Shown: positions 15,271 to 24,341, counted from the first letter of the stretch. The stretch is 27,561 nt of DNA from an uncultured Flavobacterium sp. (GCF_946220915.1 NZ_CAMIHH010000033.1:1-27561), one strand, 5' to 3'. Translations and numbers: made by a program. Notes: generated from the letters alone by a model not told the origin.

Positions 15271-17190
15271 TTATTTGATAGAGGTTATCGAAAATCGGTT
15301 TTTTATCATGTCCTGGATGTCGCTTATGGGCTGGAACGTATTTTTAAGTTTTACTTTATCTGACTTTGATAATTCATTTAAATTAAGGTATTTACCATCA
15401 GAATTATCTTTTAGCCCTTCCTCTGTGCGAAACTTCATCAGTATGTTGTAGGCTTCGGCGCATTCCTCATACAGGTCGGCATTTTTTGGCTCCATCTCAG
15501 CCAGTTTTTTAAAGCGGTGGTAGGTATTGGTTACCTCGATCTGGTTCAGGCTGAGCGCCAAAAGCCTTGCGGCATCGATGAGCGGTTCCAGCGCCCTGCT
15601 TTTTATGTCGAAGAAATCTTTGTGCTCGCCATCACTTTCTACCAGGAATTGACGGAAGAAACCCAACGGCGGAGGGTTCCTGAGCACATCGGCTGCTAAG
15701 TAGGCAAAAAATTTCTTGTTGCGCGCAATATTCATTTCTATATGCGATGCCAGGGCATCCTCAATGACAGGTGCACCGTAAATAAAGTCAAAATCAAAAA
15801 AGGTGGTGCTCAGCTCTACGTTTTTCTCCGCAGGCGTATTGATCCAGCTATCGTATTGCTTCATCCAGTCGGTAAGCGATTTACACCACAGGTTGTTGCT
15901 GGCCAGCAATTTGTTGGGGGAAGGTTCGTAACCCACTTTTCCCAGGTAATCGATCACAATCTCGGCCAGTTCCATAAAATAACGCTTAACGTTATTATGT
16001 TGTTCGGGTTCTACATCTTCAAAAACAAGCGCATTGTCCTGGTCGGTAAGCAACAGCTGCTCTTTTCGGCCCTGGCTGCCGATGTTCATCCAGACAAAAC
16101 GGACAGGAGGGGGGCTGCCTATCTTTTCTACAGCAAGTTCTATGGCACGCCGGGTTATGGCAATATTGATCTCGGCAACAATATTGGAAATATGCGAAAC
16201 CGGGATCAGTGTATCTATCGAATTCTGTATCAGGTCGGTCAGCTTTTCGCGCACGTAGCGCAGTTCTTTAGCATTGGTTGCCCTGCGTGTCTGCTTGAGC
16301 AGCACACCCGGCGTATTAGCCTGTGCCGCTACGACATCATGCTCGGAAATAATGCCACTCACTGTAGATTTGTCCGTTCCGTCGCGGGTTACGCACAAGT
16401 GCCCCACATCATGCTTAAGCATCAGCATTTGTGCTTCGGCAACCGAGATATTTTCAGGAACTGTGATTACAGGGCTGCTCATTACCTCCCTGGCTTCAGC
16501 ATCGATCGAGATTATGCCTGTTGCAATTTTAGAGCGGAGGTCCCTGTCGGTAATAATTCCTATAGGCAACTGGTTATCCTGTATGATCACACTGCCCACC
16601 GAGCTGTTCGACATTGTTTTTGCAATGAACTTCAGCACATCATCTGCATTGGCAGTTATGGGATTTCGGGTATATTTTATTGGCTGGAAGTACTGTATGT
16701 CGGCAACCTGTTCGCTGAATATTACATTTTCGGCCATGAGCTTGCCGCTTCGTTCCTTGTCGTAAGGATTGCGTGTTTGCGAGGCAAAGCTTTCCAGCAA
16801 AAACTCAAGCACTTTAGGTATCTGGCTTATAAAGGGGCTAAAAATGTCAATTGGGATTCCGTAAACTATCGATTCCTCGCGTGCACGTGCCGTCATGAGA
16901 TAATTGTTCTTTGCAAAGAACGGGCGCAGTCCGAGGATATCGCCCTCATCACATTTATCAATAAGTGTTTCCTCGGCATCCGATGTAAGGGAAAGCCCTA
17001 CGGCACCGTCTTTAACAATGTAAAAATCATTATGCGTAGCATCACCGCCCTTAAAGAGCACCTGGTTTTTTTCGAGGTAAATAACCTTTGAATGTTCTGC
17101 AATATGCAGCAGGCGATCATTATCGAGGCTGCTGAAAGGGGGGAAGTGCTTTAAAAAATCGGAAATGCCTTGTGCAACAGGGTTTTTCAT
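15271..17190 (-). CDS. cNMP-binding/CBS/DUF294 nucleotidyltransferase-like protein
   Basis: A 639-residue cytosolic signalling protein. Domains in order: cyclic-nucleotide-binding-like beta barrel ~18-135, CBS pair ~175-292 (DVLKFIAKTMSNSSVGSVII, then a second GISEHDVVA-type repeat), DUF294 nucleotidyltransferase-like ~335-470 with GSQGR 371-375, Glu377 and Asp383xAsp385, and a helical DUF294 C-terminal domain ~480-625. The GSxGR..E....D.D pattern is that of GlnD-type nucleotidyltransferases, so catalysis is possible, but neither substrate nor protein target is known. The cNMP pocket segment (GDILGLRPFFAKNNYLMTARA) lacks the RSA-type Arg that grips cyclic phosphate, so it may bind something else or nothing. 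CBS domains usually sense adenosine nucleotides. First gene of a pair with the exonuclease. Confidence 0.9.
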   Translation of the reverse strand: MKNPVAQGISDFLKHFPPFSSLDNDRLLHIAEHSKVIYLEKNQVLFKGGDATHNDFYIVKDGAVGLSLTSDAEETLIDKCDEGDILGLRPFFAKNNYLMTARAREESIVYGIPIDIFSPFISQIPKVLEFLLESFASQTRNPYDKERSGKLMAENVIFSEQVADIQYFQPIKYTRNPITANADDVLKFIAKTMSNSSVGSVIIQDNQLPIGIITDRDLRSKIATGIISIDAEAREVMSSPVITVPENISVAEAQMLMLKHDVGHLCVTRDGTDKSTVSGIISEHDVVAAQANTPGVLLKQTRRATNAKELRYVREKLTDLIQNSIDTLIPVSHISNIVAEINIAITRRAIELAVEKIGSPPPVRFVWMNIGSQGRKEQLLLTDQDNALVFEDVEPEQHNNVKRYFMELAEIVIDYLGKVGYEPSPNKLLASNNLWCKSLTDWMKQYDSWINTPAEKNVELSTTFFDFDFIYGAPVIEDALASHIEMNIARNKKFFAYLAADVLRNPPPLGFFRQFLVESDGEHKDFFDIKSRALEPLIDAARLLALSLNQIEVTNTYHRFKKLAEMEPKNADLYEECAEAYNILMKFRTEEGLKDNSDGKYLNLNELSKSDKVKLKNTFQPISDIQDMIKNRFSITSIK

Positions 17191-17355
17191 AACGGGTAAT
17201 TGATTTCTAAATGTACAGATTTTTCATTTCCAAAAAAAGGGAAGCCTACAGGAAAAACATAAAGGTTTGTTAAAATCGATATTTGAAATGACACAATGCT
17301 ATTCGAAATCACTGCAATGATTAAATTTACAGTATTAATTATATAAAATAACAAA

Positions 17356-17862
17356 ATGAAATTTTTCACAAAAACAGCACTGTTATTTGTAGCGGTGCTA
17401 TCAGTTTCAATCGCTTCGGCGCAAGACCAGAAACCTTCCAGCCCGGCAGCAACGGCCACAGGAAAAATCAATGGTGCAACTATTACCATTAATTACAGCA
17501 GCCCATTTGTAAAAGGAAGGGCTATTTGGGGAGAACTTGTCCCTTACGGCAAAATTTGGCGTGCAGGAGCCAATAAGCCAACAACTTTTGAAACAGATAA
17601 AGCGCTAATGGTTGAAGGAAAAGAACTTCCGGCAGGAAAATATGCATTGTATGTAATTCCTGAAAAAGGCAAAGCAACTGTTATCTTCGGAAAGGACGCA
17701 TCGGTTGGCTATAATAAGTATGATGAATCGAACAAGCAGCTAAGCGTTGATGTAAAAACAAAGAAATCGTCTAAGATGAATGAAAGCCTTGTTTACACAA
17801 TCAATAAAGATAACGTAACCCTGAGCTGGGAAAACCTTGACATTCCGGTTAAAATTAAATAG
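17356..17862 (+). CDS. DUF2911 secreted protein
   Basis: A 168-residue exported protein. Residues 1-22 (MKFFTKTALLFVAVLSVSIASA) are a signal peptide. The rest is DUF2911: INYSSPFVKGRAIWGELVPYG near the start, WRAGANKPTTFET in the middle, LPAGKYALYVIP, then strands ending VTLSWENLDIPVKIK. The family is widespread in Bacteroidota and has no known function; the sequence suggests an all-beta fold. No enzyme motif is visible. It is a single gene, divergent from the CBS/DUF294 gene, with a strong terminator directly after it. The 165-base upstream gap shows only an imperfect -7 (TAAATTTA at 17322). Confidence 0.9.
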   Translation: MKFFTKTALLFVAVLSVSIASAQDQKPSSPAATATGKINGATITINYSSPFVKGRAIWGELVPYGKIWRAGANKPTTFETDKALMVEGKELPAGKYALYVIPEKGKATVIFGKDASVGYNKYDESNKQLSVDVKTKKSSKMNESLVYTINKDNVTLSWENLDIPVKIK

Positions 17863-17884
17863 CCACATCCAAAACATTAGATTT

Positions 17885-17928
17885 AAAAGTACATTATCCG
17901 GAATAGGGTAATGTGCTTTTTTATTTTC
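17885..17928 (+). terminator. Intrinsic terminator of the DUF2911 gene
   Basis: A 15-pair stem (17885-17899 / 17906-17920, with G-U pairs) with loop GGAATA is followed by TTTATTTT. It lies 22 bases after the stop. Confidence 0.88.
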
Positions 17929-17990
17929 CAGGAAGAATTCATTTTTTATTTTACATAATATATATTATAGTTCAAAATATACCGAATAAG

Positions 17991-18010
17991 AAGCGGGCCG
18001 AAACCCGCTT
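17991..18010 (-). terminator. Terminator of the small secreted protein gene
   Basis: AAGCGGG, six-base loop, CCCGCTT forms a clean hairpin 17 bases after the minus-strand stop at 18028. The T tail on that strand is weak (CTTATT). Confidence 0.65.
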
Positions 18011-18027
18011 ATATTTCTTATTCAATA

Positions 18028-18441
18028 CTATTTCTTTATATCGCCGGTATAAACAAACTTTTCGCCCTGATATACTGTAACTTGTACAACGCCGGTTTTT
18101 AAAGTATGCATTACATATCCGAAAACCTGGTTGTTAGGAAAACGGATATAATAAGTACTGTCGGCCATAGTCGGTGCCGGTTTTTTCAATTTAAAACGGT
18201 ATTCTCCGTCAGGCATAATATGCAGCGTAAATTTATCTGTTTCTGCAGCGGTATACATAAGCTGGCCGCCAACGTAATGTTCGGTAACATTTTCGGGCAG
18301 CGCAGGGAAATCTTTAAAGGAATTCGATTTTTTAAGTGTTGAATACAATTCAAATGTCTTGATCGATAACGGGACCTGCTTATCCTGTGCCGCCATATTC
18401 ATTGCAAAAGCCATCAGTAAGCAAACAAGTAATTTTTTCAT
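18028..18441 (-). CDS. Small secreted protein of unknown function
   Basis: A 137-residue protein with a clear signal peptide (MKKLLVCLLMAFAMNMAAQ). I do not recognise a family. The mature part has alternating strands (YVGGQLMYTAAETDKFTLHI, then PDGEYRFKLKK, STYYIRFPNNQVFGYVMHTL and VVQVTVYQGEKFVYTGDI), suggesting a small beta-rich domain, without cysteines or membrane segments after the leader. Coding is supported by the leader, a downstream hairpin and sensible codon use. It faces the DUF2911 gene tail to tail and is divergent from nudK; neither relation reveals a role. Confidence 0.8.
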   Translation of the reverse strand: MKKLLVCLLMAFAMNMAAQDKQVPLSIKTFELYSTLKKSNSFKDFPALPENVTEHYVGGQLMYTAAETDKFTLHIMPDGEYRFKLKKPAPTMADSTYYIRFPNNQVFGYVMHTLKTGVVQVTVYQGEKFVYTGDIKK

Positions 18442-18520
18442 TTTGGTATTTTTTGATTATTGACGTAAATATAGTAAGATTTTTAATGTTTAACCTTATA
18501 CGGCCTGATCACTGCAAAAA

Positions 18521-18528
18521 TATCTTTG
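18521..18528 (+). promoter_or_regulatory. Possible -7 promoter element of nudK
   Basis: TATCTTTG matches TAnnTTTG exactly, 62 bases before the nudK ATG in the divergent gap. No -33 TTG is at the normal distance, and a second, poorer motif (GATATTTG, 18557) lies closer to the gene, so the assignment is tentative. Confidence 0.3.
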
Positions 18529-18590
18529 CCATAATTTTTGGGTAAAATATTAACCTGATATTTGCGTTGGATTTTTAGATTAAATTAAAT

Positions 18591-19175
18591 ATGCCGGAAA
18601 ACGTAAAGATCATATCATCTGAAGTATTATCAGAAAACTGGGGGAAACTCAACAAAGTAACCTATCAAACACAATTGAAGGACGGCTCATGGCAACAGCA
18701 GGAACGCGAAGTATACAATCGCGGCAATGGCGCAGTAATACTCCTTTATAATAAAAGCAGGCAAACTGTAATACTTACGGAACAATTCAGGATCCCGACG
18801 TGGTTCAATGGCAATACGGACGGCCTGATGATCGAAGCGCCTGCCGGGCTGTTGGATGAAAATGACCCCGAAGAATGCATACGCCGCGAAACCGAAGAAG
18901 AAACCGGCTATACTGTAACCGATGTAGAAAAAATCATGGAGGTATACATGTCGCCGGGATCGGTTACTGAAATATTGTATTTCTTTATTGCAGCCTATTC
19001 CGATGCGATGAAAACCGGCAATGGCGGCGGACTGGATAATGAGCAGGAAAATATAGAAGTACTTGAGGTAAGTTTTGATAATGCATTGAAAATGATTTAT
19101 TCAGGAAAAATAAAAGATGCAAAAACCATAATGCTCCTGCAATATGCCCAAATACATTCTTTATTAGGTAATTAG
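18591..19175 (+). CDS. nudK: GDP-mannose pyrophosphatase-like Nudix hydrolase
   Basis: A 194-residue Nudix hydrolase very like NudK, which splits GDP-mannose (and other sugar nucleotides) to GMP and sugar phosphate. Shared NudK stretches include REVYNRGNGAVILLYN (39-54), TEQFRIPTWFNGN, the Nudix box from Gly86 to GYTV with RRETEEETG at 98-106, VYMSPGSVTE and the C-terminal LDNEQENIEVLEV followed by KDAKTIMLL. The spacing inside the Nudix box is one residue shorter than the general consensus, as in NudK itself. All box glutamates are present. Length equals the family norm and ATG 18591 fits it. Likely a housekeeping control of sugar-nucleotide pools; not evidently in an operon. Confidence 0.9.
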   Translation: MPENVKIISSEVLSENWGKLNKVTYQTQLKDGSWQQQEREVYNRGNGAVILLYNKSRQTVILTEQFRIPTWFNGNTDGLMIEAPAGLLDENDPEECIRRETEEETGYTVTDVEKIMEVYMSPGSVTEILYFFIAAYSDAMKTGNGGGLDNEQENIEVLEVSFDNALKMIYSGKIKDAKTIMLLQYAQIHSLLGN

Positions 19176-19280
19176 GTTCAGGGCCGCTTAGTGCCTTAGA
19201 CAGGAAGAAGCTTAGTTTAACATAACTTTACAATCCATTCTGTAAGTAATTGCTTATTTTTAAGTTTAAATACTTAACGA

Positions 19281-21584
19281 ATGGATATTACCTTCAATAA
19301 CGATCCCAAACTCGCTATACTTCTGCCTTTTATTTATTTTGCATGGCAGGACGACGTGCTCACGAAAAAGGAACTAAAGATCATCAGCGACTTCATTGGC
19401 GCACAGGGATGGCTTACCAAAGCCGAAAAAGAATTCCTGGAATCCAAAATAAATGCATCCTCCCCTCCTGCCCGGTCAGAGCTTTTTCATTGGAAGGAAA
19501 AGATAAATGCCGCTCTTGAAGGCAATAGGCCTGCAAACCTTACTGAGCTTGGGCTGCTTATAGCCAATGCCGAAAGAGAAGCCTTTAAAAGCGAGGACAT
19601 TAAAGAGCTGGCTGCTGCCTTTGCGCAGATGGAATCGGCTCTGGGCATCATGAGCCGCGAAGTTATCGGGGGCTTTCGCAATCAAAGGGATACCATTACA
19701 AATAAATACAGCACAGCCGAAAGCTTTAATGTAAAGAAAATGACTGCTTTGCTGGATGGCACACAGGCGGATATCATTAATAAGGTAAAAGGCATTATCG
19801 CATCGGGTGAATTTGCACTTGATATTCCTGAAAATGTTGAGGAGTACCGGGAAAAGGTATTGCAATGGTGTGAAATACTTGCAAATAACGGGCTTGGAGC
19901 CCATGCTTATCCTAAGGAACACGGCGGCAGGGATGATATCCAGGGTTACTTTTCCATTATGGAAACACTCAGTTACCACGACCTGAGCCTTGTCATTAAA
20001 TTCGGCGTACAGTTTGGGCTTTGGGGCATGAGCATCCTTTCGCTTGGTACAGAAAAGCATTATAAAAAATACCTCAAAAATGTAGGCACGCTTGAACTGC
20101 CTGGATGTTTTGCCATGACCGAAACGCATCATGGATCTAATGTTAAGGGTATAGAGACCACCGCGACTTACAATCATGCCGAACGTACATTTACAATTCA
20201 TACGCCCACAAAATATGCCCGTAAAGAATATATAGGCAATGCGGCAAACCATGGCGAAATGGCTACAGTATTTGCAAAGCTCGTCATCGATGGTAAAGAT
20301 TATGGGGTAAATGCATTCATAGTGCCTATACGCAATAAAGAAAAGCAGGCAATGCCGGGTGTTGCCATTGAGGACTGTGGTCATAAGATGGGGCTTAATG
20401 GCGTGGATAACGGCATCATTTACTTTGATAATGTCACTATTCCATATGAGAATATGCTGGACCGCTTTTCACAGGTAAGTGAGGCCGGCGAATTTAAAAG
20501 CCCCATACCCAGTGATAACAGGCGATTTTTTACCATGCTGGGCACGCTTGTCGGTGGCAGGATAGGCATACCGAGGTCGGCACTTGCAGCTGGCAAAACC
20601 GGACTGGCGATTGCAATAAAATATGGGGACAGGCGCAGGCAGTTCGGCCCGGGCGGTGGCAGCGAAGTGCCTATCCTCAACTATCGCATGCACCAGCAAA
20701 GGCTGATGCCTTACCTTGCTAATGCCTATGCGCTGCATTTTGGACTTCAGTACCTTACCAAACGTTTTGTTAATCGTACTGAAGATGAAATGCAGGAAAT
20801 AGAGGCCCTGGCTGCGGGAATGAAAGCATACACGACCTGGAACACGCGCGATACACTCCAGGAATGCCGCGAAGCCTGCGGAGGCAAAGGATACCTGAGT
20901 GAAAACCGTATTGACGACCTTAAGAACGATACTGAAATATATACTACTTTTGAAGGGGATAACACAGTGCTCATGCAGCTTACTGCCAAGAACAGGCTTG
21001 GCGAATTCCGTAAGGAATTTGGCGAAATGAATGTCTCAATGATATTTAATTATGTATTGGATCAGGCAAAAACCGTCGTGACCGAAAAAAACCCATTCGC
21101 CACCCGCAATACGGATGAAGCGCATTTAAAAAGCTTTGATTTTCACCTTAATGCTTTTAAATACCGGGAAAAAGAAATTGTAACATCGGCAGCCAGGCGA
21201 TTTAAAAGGCTGGTGGACGACGGGCTGGATGCATTTGATGCCGCCAATGTAATGCATCCGCACATGATGCAGATATCGGGTTCCTACCTGGACCGCGTTA
21301 TACTGGAACAGTTCCAGGCACAGCTTGAAATTGTAAATGACGAAGGGCTGAAAGAAGCCCTTGTACGCTTGTACCAGCTTTTTGCCCTCAATAAGATCAA
21401 TGAACATAAGGCATTTTACCTGGAACAGGGCTATATGGAAGGAAGCAAAACAAAGGCCATCCGCAAATTAGTAAGCCAGTTATGTTGGGAAATCCGGCAG
21501 GATGCAGTACCATTGGCCGATGCATTCAATATTCCGGAGGCCTGCCTTGCGCCAATTATTACTTCCAAAAAGGGAGAGGCATAA
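19281..21584 (+). CDS. Acyl-CoA oxidase/dehydrogenase family protein with N-terminal helical domain
   Basis: A 767-residue FAD enzyme that would introduce the trans-2 double bond into acyl-CoA in fatty-acid beta-oxidation. Residues ~1-130 (AILLPFIYFAWQDDVLTKKE...) are an extra helical region resembling a TerB-like domain; ~140-300 the N-terminal acyl-CoA dehydrogenase helices; CFAMTETHHGSNVKGIETTATY at ~275-295 is the flavin-contacting strand typical of acyl-CoA oxidases; YGDRRRQFGP is ~450-460; ECREACGGKGYLS and FEGDNTVL with catalytic base Glu558 follow; ~590-760 is a C-terminal ACOX-like helical domain. Motifs are closer to eukaryotic ACOX than to short-chain dehydrogenases, but electron acceptor (O2 or ETF) cannot be told from sequence. 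Alone on the + strand, ending 16 bases from menC. Confidence 0.9.
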   Translation: MDITFNNDPKLAILLPFIYFAWQDDVLTKKELKIISDFIGAQGWLTKAEKEFLESKINASSPPARSELFHWKEKINAALEGNRPANLTELGLLIANAEREAFKSEDIKELAAAFAQMESALGIMSREVIGGFRNQRDTITNKYSTAESFNVKKMTALLDGTQADIINKVKGIIASGEFALDIPENVEEYREKVLQWCEILANNGLGAHAYPKEHGGRDDIQGYFSIMETLSYHDLSLVIKFGVQFGLWGMSILSLGTEKHYKKYLKNVGTLELPGCFAMTETHHGSNVKGIETTATYNHAERTFTIHTPTKYARKEYIGNAANHGEMATVFAKLVIDGKDYGVNAFIVPIRNKEKQAMPGVAIEDCGHKMGLNGVDNGIIYFDNVTIPYENMLDRFSQVSEAGEFKSPIPSDNRRFFTMLGTLVGGRIGIPRSALAAGKTGLAIAIKYGDRRRQFGPGGGSEVPILNYRMHQQRLMPYLANAYALHFGLQYLTKRFVNRTEDEMQEIEALAAGMKAYTTWNTRDTLQECREACGGKGYLSENRIDDLKNDTEIYTTFEGDNTVLMQLTAKNRLGEFRKEFGEMNVSMIFNYVLDQAKTVVTEKNPFATRNTDEAHLKSFDFHLNAFKYREKEIVTSAARRFKRLVDDGLDAFDAANVMHPHMMQISGSYLDRVILEQFQAQLEIVNDEGLKEALVRLYQLFALNKINEHKAFYLEQGYMEGSKTKAIRKLVSQLCWEIRQDAVPLADAFNIPEACLAPIITSKKGEA

Positions 21585-21600
21585 TTGTTAAGTGATGACC

Positions 21601-22635
21601 TTAAAGCGCTACATTCCACTTCAATTCGGGGTCATAGGAAAGCCTGCCATTTTTCACGATCAGCGGCGAGTTGAAATTATTGGTATACAAAGCGCCTGTA
21701 CCCAGTCCCTGCGGCATGAGGTTATTTTGCAGGAAGGTCCATTGCGCGATGGCATTCAGGCCAATATTGCTCTCTAAAGCTGATGTAACCCACCAGCCGG
21801 TACCATGTTTTTCTGCAAGGTCGATCCACTCCTGCGAACCACGGAAACCACCCACCAGGCTGGGTTTTAAAATAATGTATTGCGGCCGGACCTTTAGCAG
21901 GATCGCTTCTTTGTCTTTACTTGAAAATACACCTATGAGCTCTTCATCCAGAGCTATAGGCAGTGGAGTGTTTTTACACAACACGGACATGGCATCAGGC
22001 TGATGCGGTTTAATTGGCTGTTCGATGCTATGTAGCTTAAATTTTGATAGTTGATGCAGCTTACTTGAAGCTTCATCAGAACTAAAAGCACCATTTGCAT
22101 CAACGCGTATTTCGATTTTCTCAGCAGGAAAATTTGACCGGATAAAATTCAAAAGGCCCAGTTCCTTTTCAAAATCTATCGCGCCGATCTTGAGCTTAAT
22201 GCAGTTAAAGCCCTGCGCTAATTTTTCTTCTACCTGCTGTTTCATATATGCCTCCTCTCCCATCCACACCAGGCCGTTTATTGCAATGTCCTGCTCCCCT
22301 TTTGTAAAGGCTGATGGGAAGAGGTCGTAAGGTGTGCCTGCTGCCAGTGAACGGAAGGCGGTTTCCAGCCCGAACTGTATTGAGGGGTATTCAATAAGTT
22401 CCTGCCACAGCATTACTTCACCAAGATCAATATTATCACACGCCCATCGTAGTTTTTCTTCATAATCCGGGCGGTCATCAATGCTTAGCCCACGCAGCAG
22501 CCCACACTCCCCTATTCCCAATTTACCGTCTTTTTCAAGGATGATGAACCAGGTTTCCTTTTCGGTCATCACACCACGCGAAGTGCCGGAGGGGCGTTTG
22601 AAATTCAGGAGATATTTTTTATAAGATGCCTTCAT
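21601..22635 (-). CDS. menC: o-Succinylbenzoate synthase
   Basis: A 344-residue enolase-superfamily enzyme dehydrating SHCHC to o-succinylbenzoate in menaquinone synthesis. The N-terminal capping domain (~1-115) is followed by the barrel with IKLKIG (Lys147, Lys149 catalytic), metal ligands Asp179 (RVDANGAF), Glu205 (SIEQP) and Asp230 (ALDEE), and Lys257 in ILKPSLVGG. The KxK...D-E-D...K set is complete. In other organisms the same subgroup includes dipeptide epimerases and N-acylamino-acid racemases, but the location behind menA and menB settles the OSBS reading. Starts 4 bases after the hydrolase gene, so the two are surely co-transcribed. Confidence 0.93.
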   Translation of the reverse strand: MKASYKKYLLNFKRPSGTSRGVMTEKETWFIILEKDGKLGIGECGLLRGLSIDDRPDYEEKLRWACDNIDLGEVMLWQELIEYPSIQFGLETAFRSLAAGTPYDLFPSAFTKGEQDIAINGLVWMGEEAYMKQQVEEKLAQGFNCIKLKIGAIDFEKELGLLNFIRSNFPAEKIEIRVDANGAFSSDEASSKLHQLSKFKLHSIEQPIKPHQPDAMSVLCKNTPLPIALDEELIGVFSSKDKEAILLKVRPQYIILKPSLVGGFRGSQEWIDLAEKHGTGWWVTSALESNIGLNAIAQWTFLQNNLMPQGLGTGALYTNNFNSPLIVKNGRLSYDPELKWNVAL

Positions 22636-22639
22636 TACT

Positions 22640-23317
22640 TCATAATTCTATCGAATCGCCTATTTCCAGCAGCATCAAATCCTTCCCCTTATCAAAGAAC
22701 TTTTTGATAGCTTCTTCATGATTGATCTTAATATAGCCAAAAGTATCGTAATGGTAGCCAAGCACTTTGTCGCATTCCACAAAATCCGAAGCTATGATGG
22801 CATCTTCAACATCCATTGTAAAATTGGAACCAATTGGGAGTATGGCGAGGTCAAGCTTCGTACGCAGCGGTATAAGCTTCATGTCGTAAGTAAGCGCAGT
22901 ATCGCCTGCAATGTAAATGTTTTTATGTTCGCCCTCAATTACAAAACCACCCTGGTTGCCTCCATAAGTACCATCGGGGAAAGAGCTGGAGTGCACTGCA
23001 TTTACATACTTTACTTTCCCAAAGTCAAACTGCCAGCTGCCGCCATGGTTCATAGGGTGTGCCTTAAAGCCTTTCTGTTCATAATATCCCGCAATTTCTG
23101 CATTAGAAACTATGATTGCACCGGTATTGTTCGCGATGGCTTCCACGTCAAGAATGTGGTCGCCGTGCGCATGGGTTATCAGGATATAGTCAGCCTTTAG
23201 CTGCGTAATGTCGATGTGAGCGGCGAGTTCGTTGGCGGTAATGTAGGGGTCTACAATGATGTTTTTGCCACCTACGTCAATCCCGAGGCTCGCGTGGCCA
23301 TAATAAGTGATTTTCAT
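22640..23317 (-). CDS. UPF0173 metal-dependent hydrolase within the men cluster
   Basis: A 225-residue metallo-beta-lactamase-fold hydrolase of the UPF0173 (YtkL) family. The metal site is THAHGDH at 48-54 (His49, His51, Asp53, His54) with His109 and Asp139 (AGDTAL) as further ligands; GHAS at 7-10 and GYHYDTF near the end are family hallmarks. No signal peptide, so cytosolic. Family activity is not established. Sitting between menA and menC, 4 bases from the latter, it may take part in menaquinone synthesis; metallo-beta-lactamase folds include thioesterases, and no DHNA-CoA thioesterase gene is otherwise visible here. That role is inference. Confidence 0.9.
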   Translation of the reverse strand: MKITYYGHASLGIDVGGKNIIVDPYITANELAAHIDITQLKADYILITHAHGDHILDVEAIANNTGAIIVSNAEIAGYYEQKGFKAHPMNHGGSWQFDFGKVKYVNAVHSSSFPDGTYGGNQGGFVIEGEHKNIYIAGDTALTYDMKLIPLRTKLDLAILPIGSNFTMDVEDAIIASDFVECDKVLGYHYDTFGYIKINHEEAIKKFFDKGKDLMLLEIGDSIEL

Positions 23318-23432
23318 TTTTAGCTGATGTATTTATGGTTGATTAGATCAGTAGTGGATATGGTTATTTGTTTAACGTTGATCGCCGGCAAGATACCTGG
23401 CAAATAAAATCACTGAATCAATCAGTTCTCAT

Positions 23433-24341
23433 TCAAAACTGCAATGCGATACATAACATCACCGAAAGGAAGAACGTTCCTAAGGCAACTTTTTTCAGTT
23501 CCGGGTCGAGCTCGCGCGGTACGGTATTCCTGGCAACGATTCTCAAGTGAAGCAGGAACGGCACATACGAAAATAAGAATAAATATTGTACCGGCCTGAA
23601 TTTACTTGCGATCGCAAAGGCAAGTGCCAGGCTTAATGCAATGATGATAACTGCAAAGTGGTATATTTTAGCGTTTTTAGCCCCCATTTGTACAACCAGC
23701 GTATTTTTCCCCGACATAGCGTCTGATGCCTGGTCGCGCATATTGTTCAGGTTAAGCACTGCAACGCTCAGCAAACCGATCGATATGGCCGGCAGGATGA
23801 CCAGTGTGTCAATCTCTTTTGCAAACAGGAAATAGCAGCCTATCACACTCACCAGCCCGAAGAATATAAAGACGAATACATCGCCCAATCCCCTGTACCC
23901 ATATGCCGAGTTCCCCACAGTATATTTTATGGCAGCCGCAATGGCAGCCAGGCCTAAAAAGAAAAATAACAGCGAATAGGCAAAATTTTCCCTTCCGAAT
24001 GACAGGTATATAAGGGTTACTGCTGCTGCCAACGTAAGCAGCGACGTAATGATGATGCCCTTTTTCATGTCGCTCACGGTTATGGCCCCGCTTTGTATGG
24101 CGCGCTTTGGCCCGATGCGGTTTTCGTTGTCGGTGCCTTTTACGCCATCGCCATAATCATTTGCAAAATTGGACAGTACCTGTAATCCAAGTGTTGTCAG
24201 CAGCGCAAAACCGAGTATTGTGCCTTTAAAAACTATATCGGGCTGTGAGTACGCATAAAAACTGCCTACCAATATTCCTGAAACCGACAAAGGCAGTGTC
24301 CGTAAACGTGCGGCCTGAAGCCATGCTTTTATGTTTGGCAT
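23433..24341 (-). CDS. menA: 1,4-Dihydroxy-2-naphthoate polyprenyltransferase
   Basis: A 302-residue integral membrane UbiA-family prenyltransferase that couples DHNA to a polyprenyl diphosphate, giving demethylmenaquinone. The first Asp-rich site is SNFANDYGDGVKGTD (57-71; Asn58, Asp62, Asp65) and the second is NNMRDQASD (199-207; Asp203, Asp207), which together bind Mg-diphosphate. About eight or nine hydrophobic helices follow, for example FALLTTLGLQV and LLFFFLGLAAIAAAI. N terminus KAWLQAARLRTLPLSVSG is typical of MenA. In the men series, with 62 bases to the PH protein upstream and 115 bases to the hydrolase downstream; the latter gap shows nothing definite. Confidence 0.94.
   Translation of the reverse strand: MPNIKAWLQAARLRTLPLSVSGILVGSFYAYSQPDIVFKGTILGFALLTTLGLQVLSNFANDYGDGVKGTDNENRIGPKRAIQSGAITVSDMKKGIIITSLLTLAAAVTLIYLSFGRENFAYSLLFFFLGLAAIAAAIKYTVGNSAYGYRGLGDVFVFIFFGLVSVIGCYFLFAKEIDTLVILPAISIGLLSVAVLNLNNMRDQASDAMSGKNTLVVQMGAKNAKIYHFAVIIIALSLALAFAIASKFRPVQYLFLFSYVPFLLHLRIVARNTVPRELDPELKKVALGTFFLSVMLCIALQF

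Noticed and set aside
15742..17091. Long open frame (449 codons) on the + strand
   Set aside because: It is the antisense of the CBS/DUF294 gene, has no recognisable domain, and its Cys/His-rich composition is typical of a shadow frame.
17187..17489. Open frame of 100 codons on the - strand over the DUF294/DUF2911 gap
   Set aside because: It runs antisense into the DUF2911 signal peptide and has low-complexity hydrophobic content; no independent support.
19476..20384. Open frame of 302 codons on the - strand
   Set aside because: Antisense to the acyl-CoA oxidase-like gene; no motifs, and the composition is that of an opposite-strand shadow.
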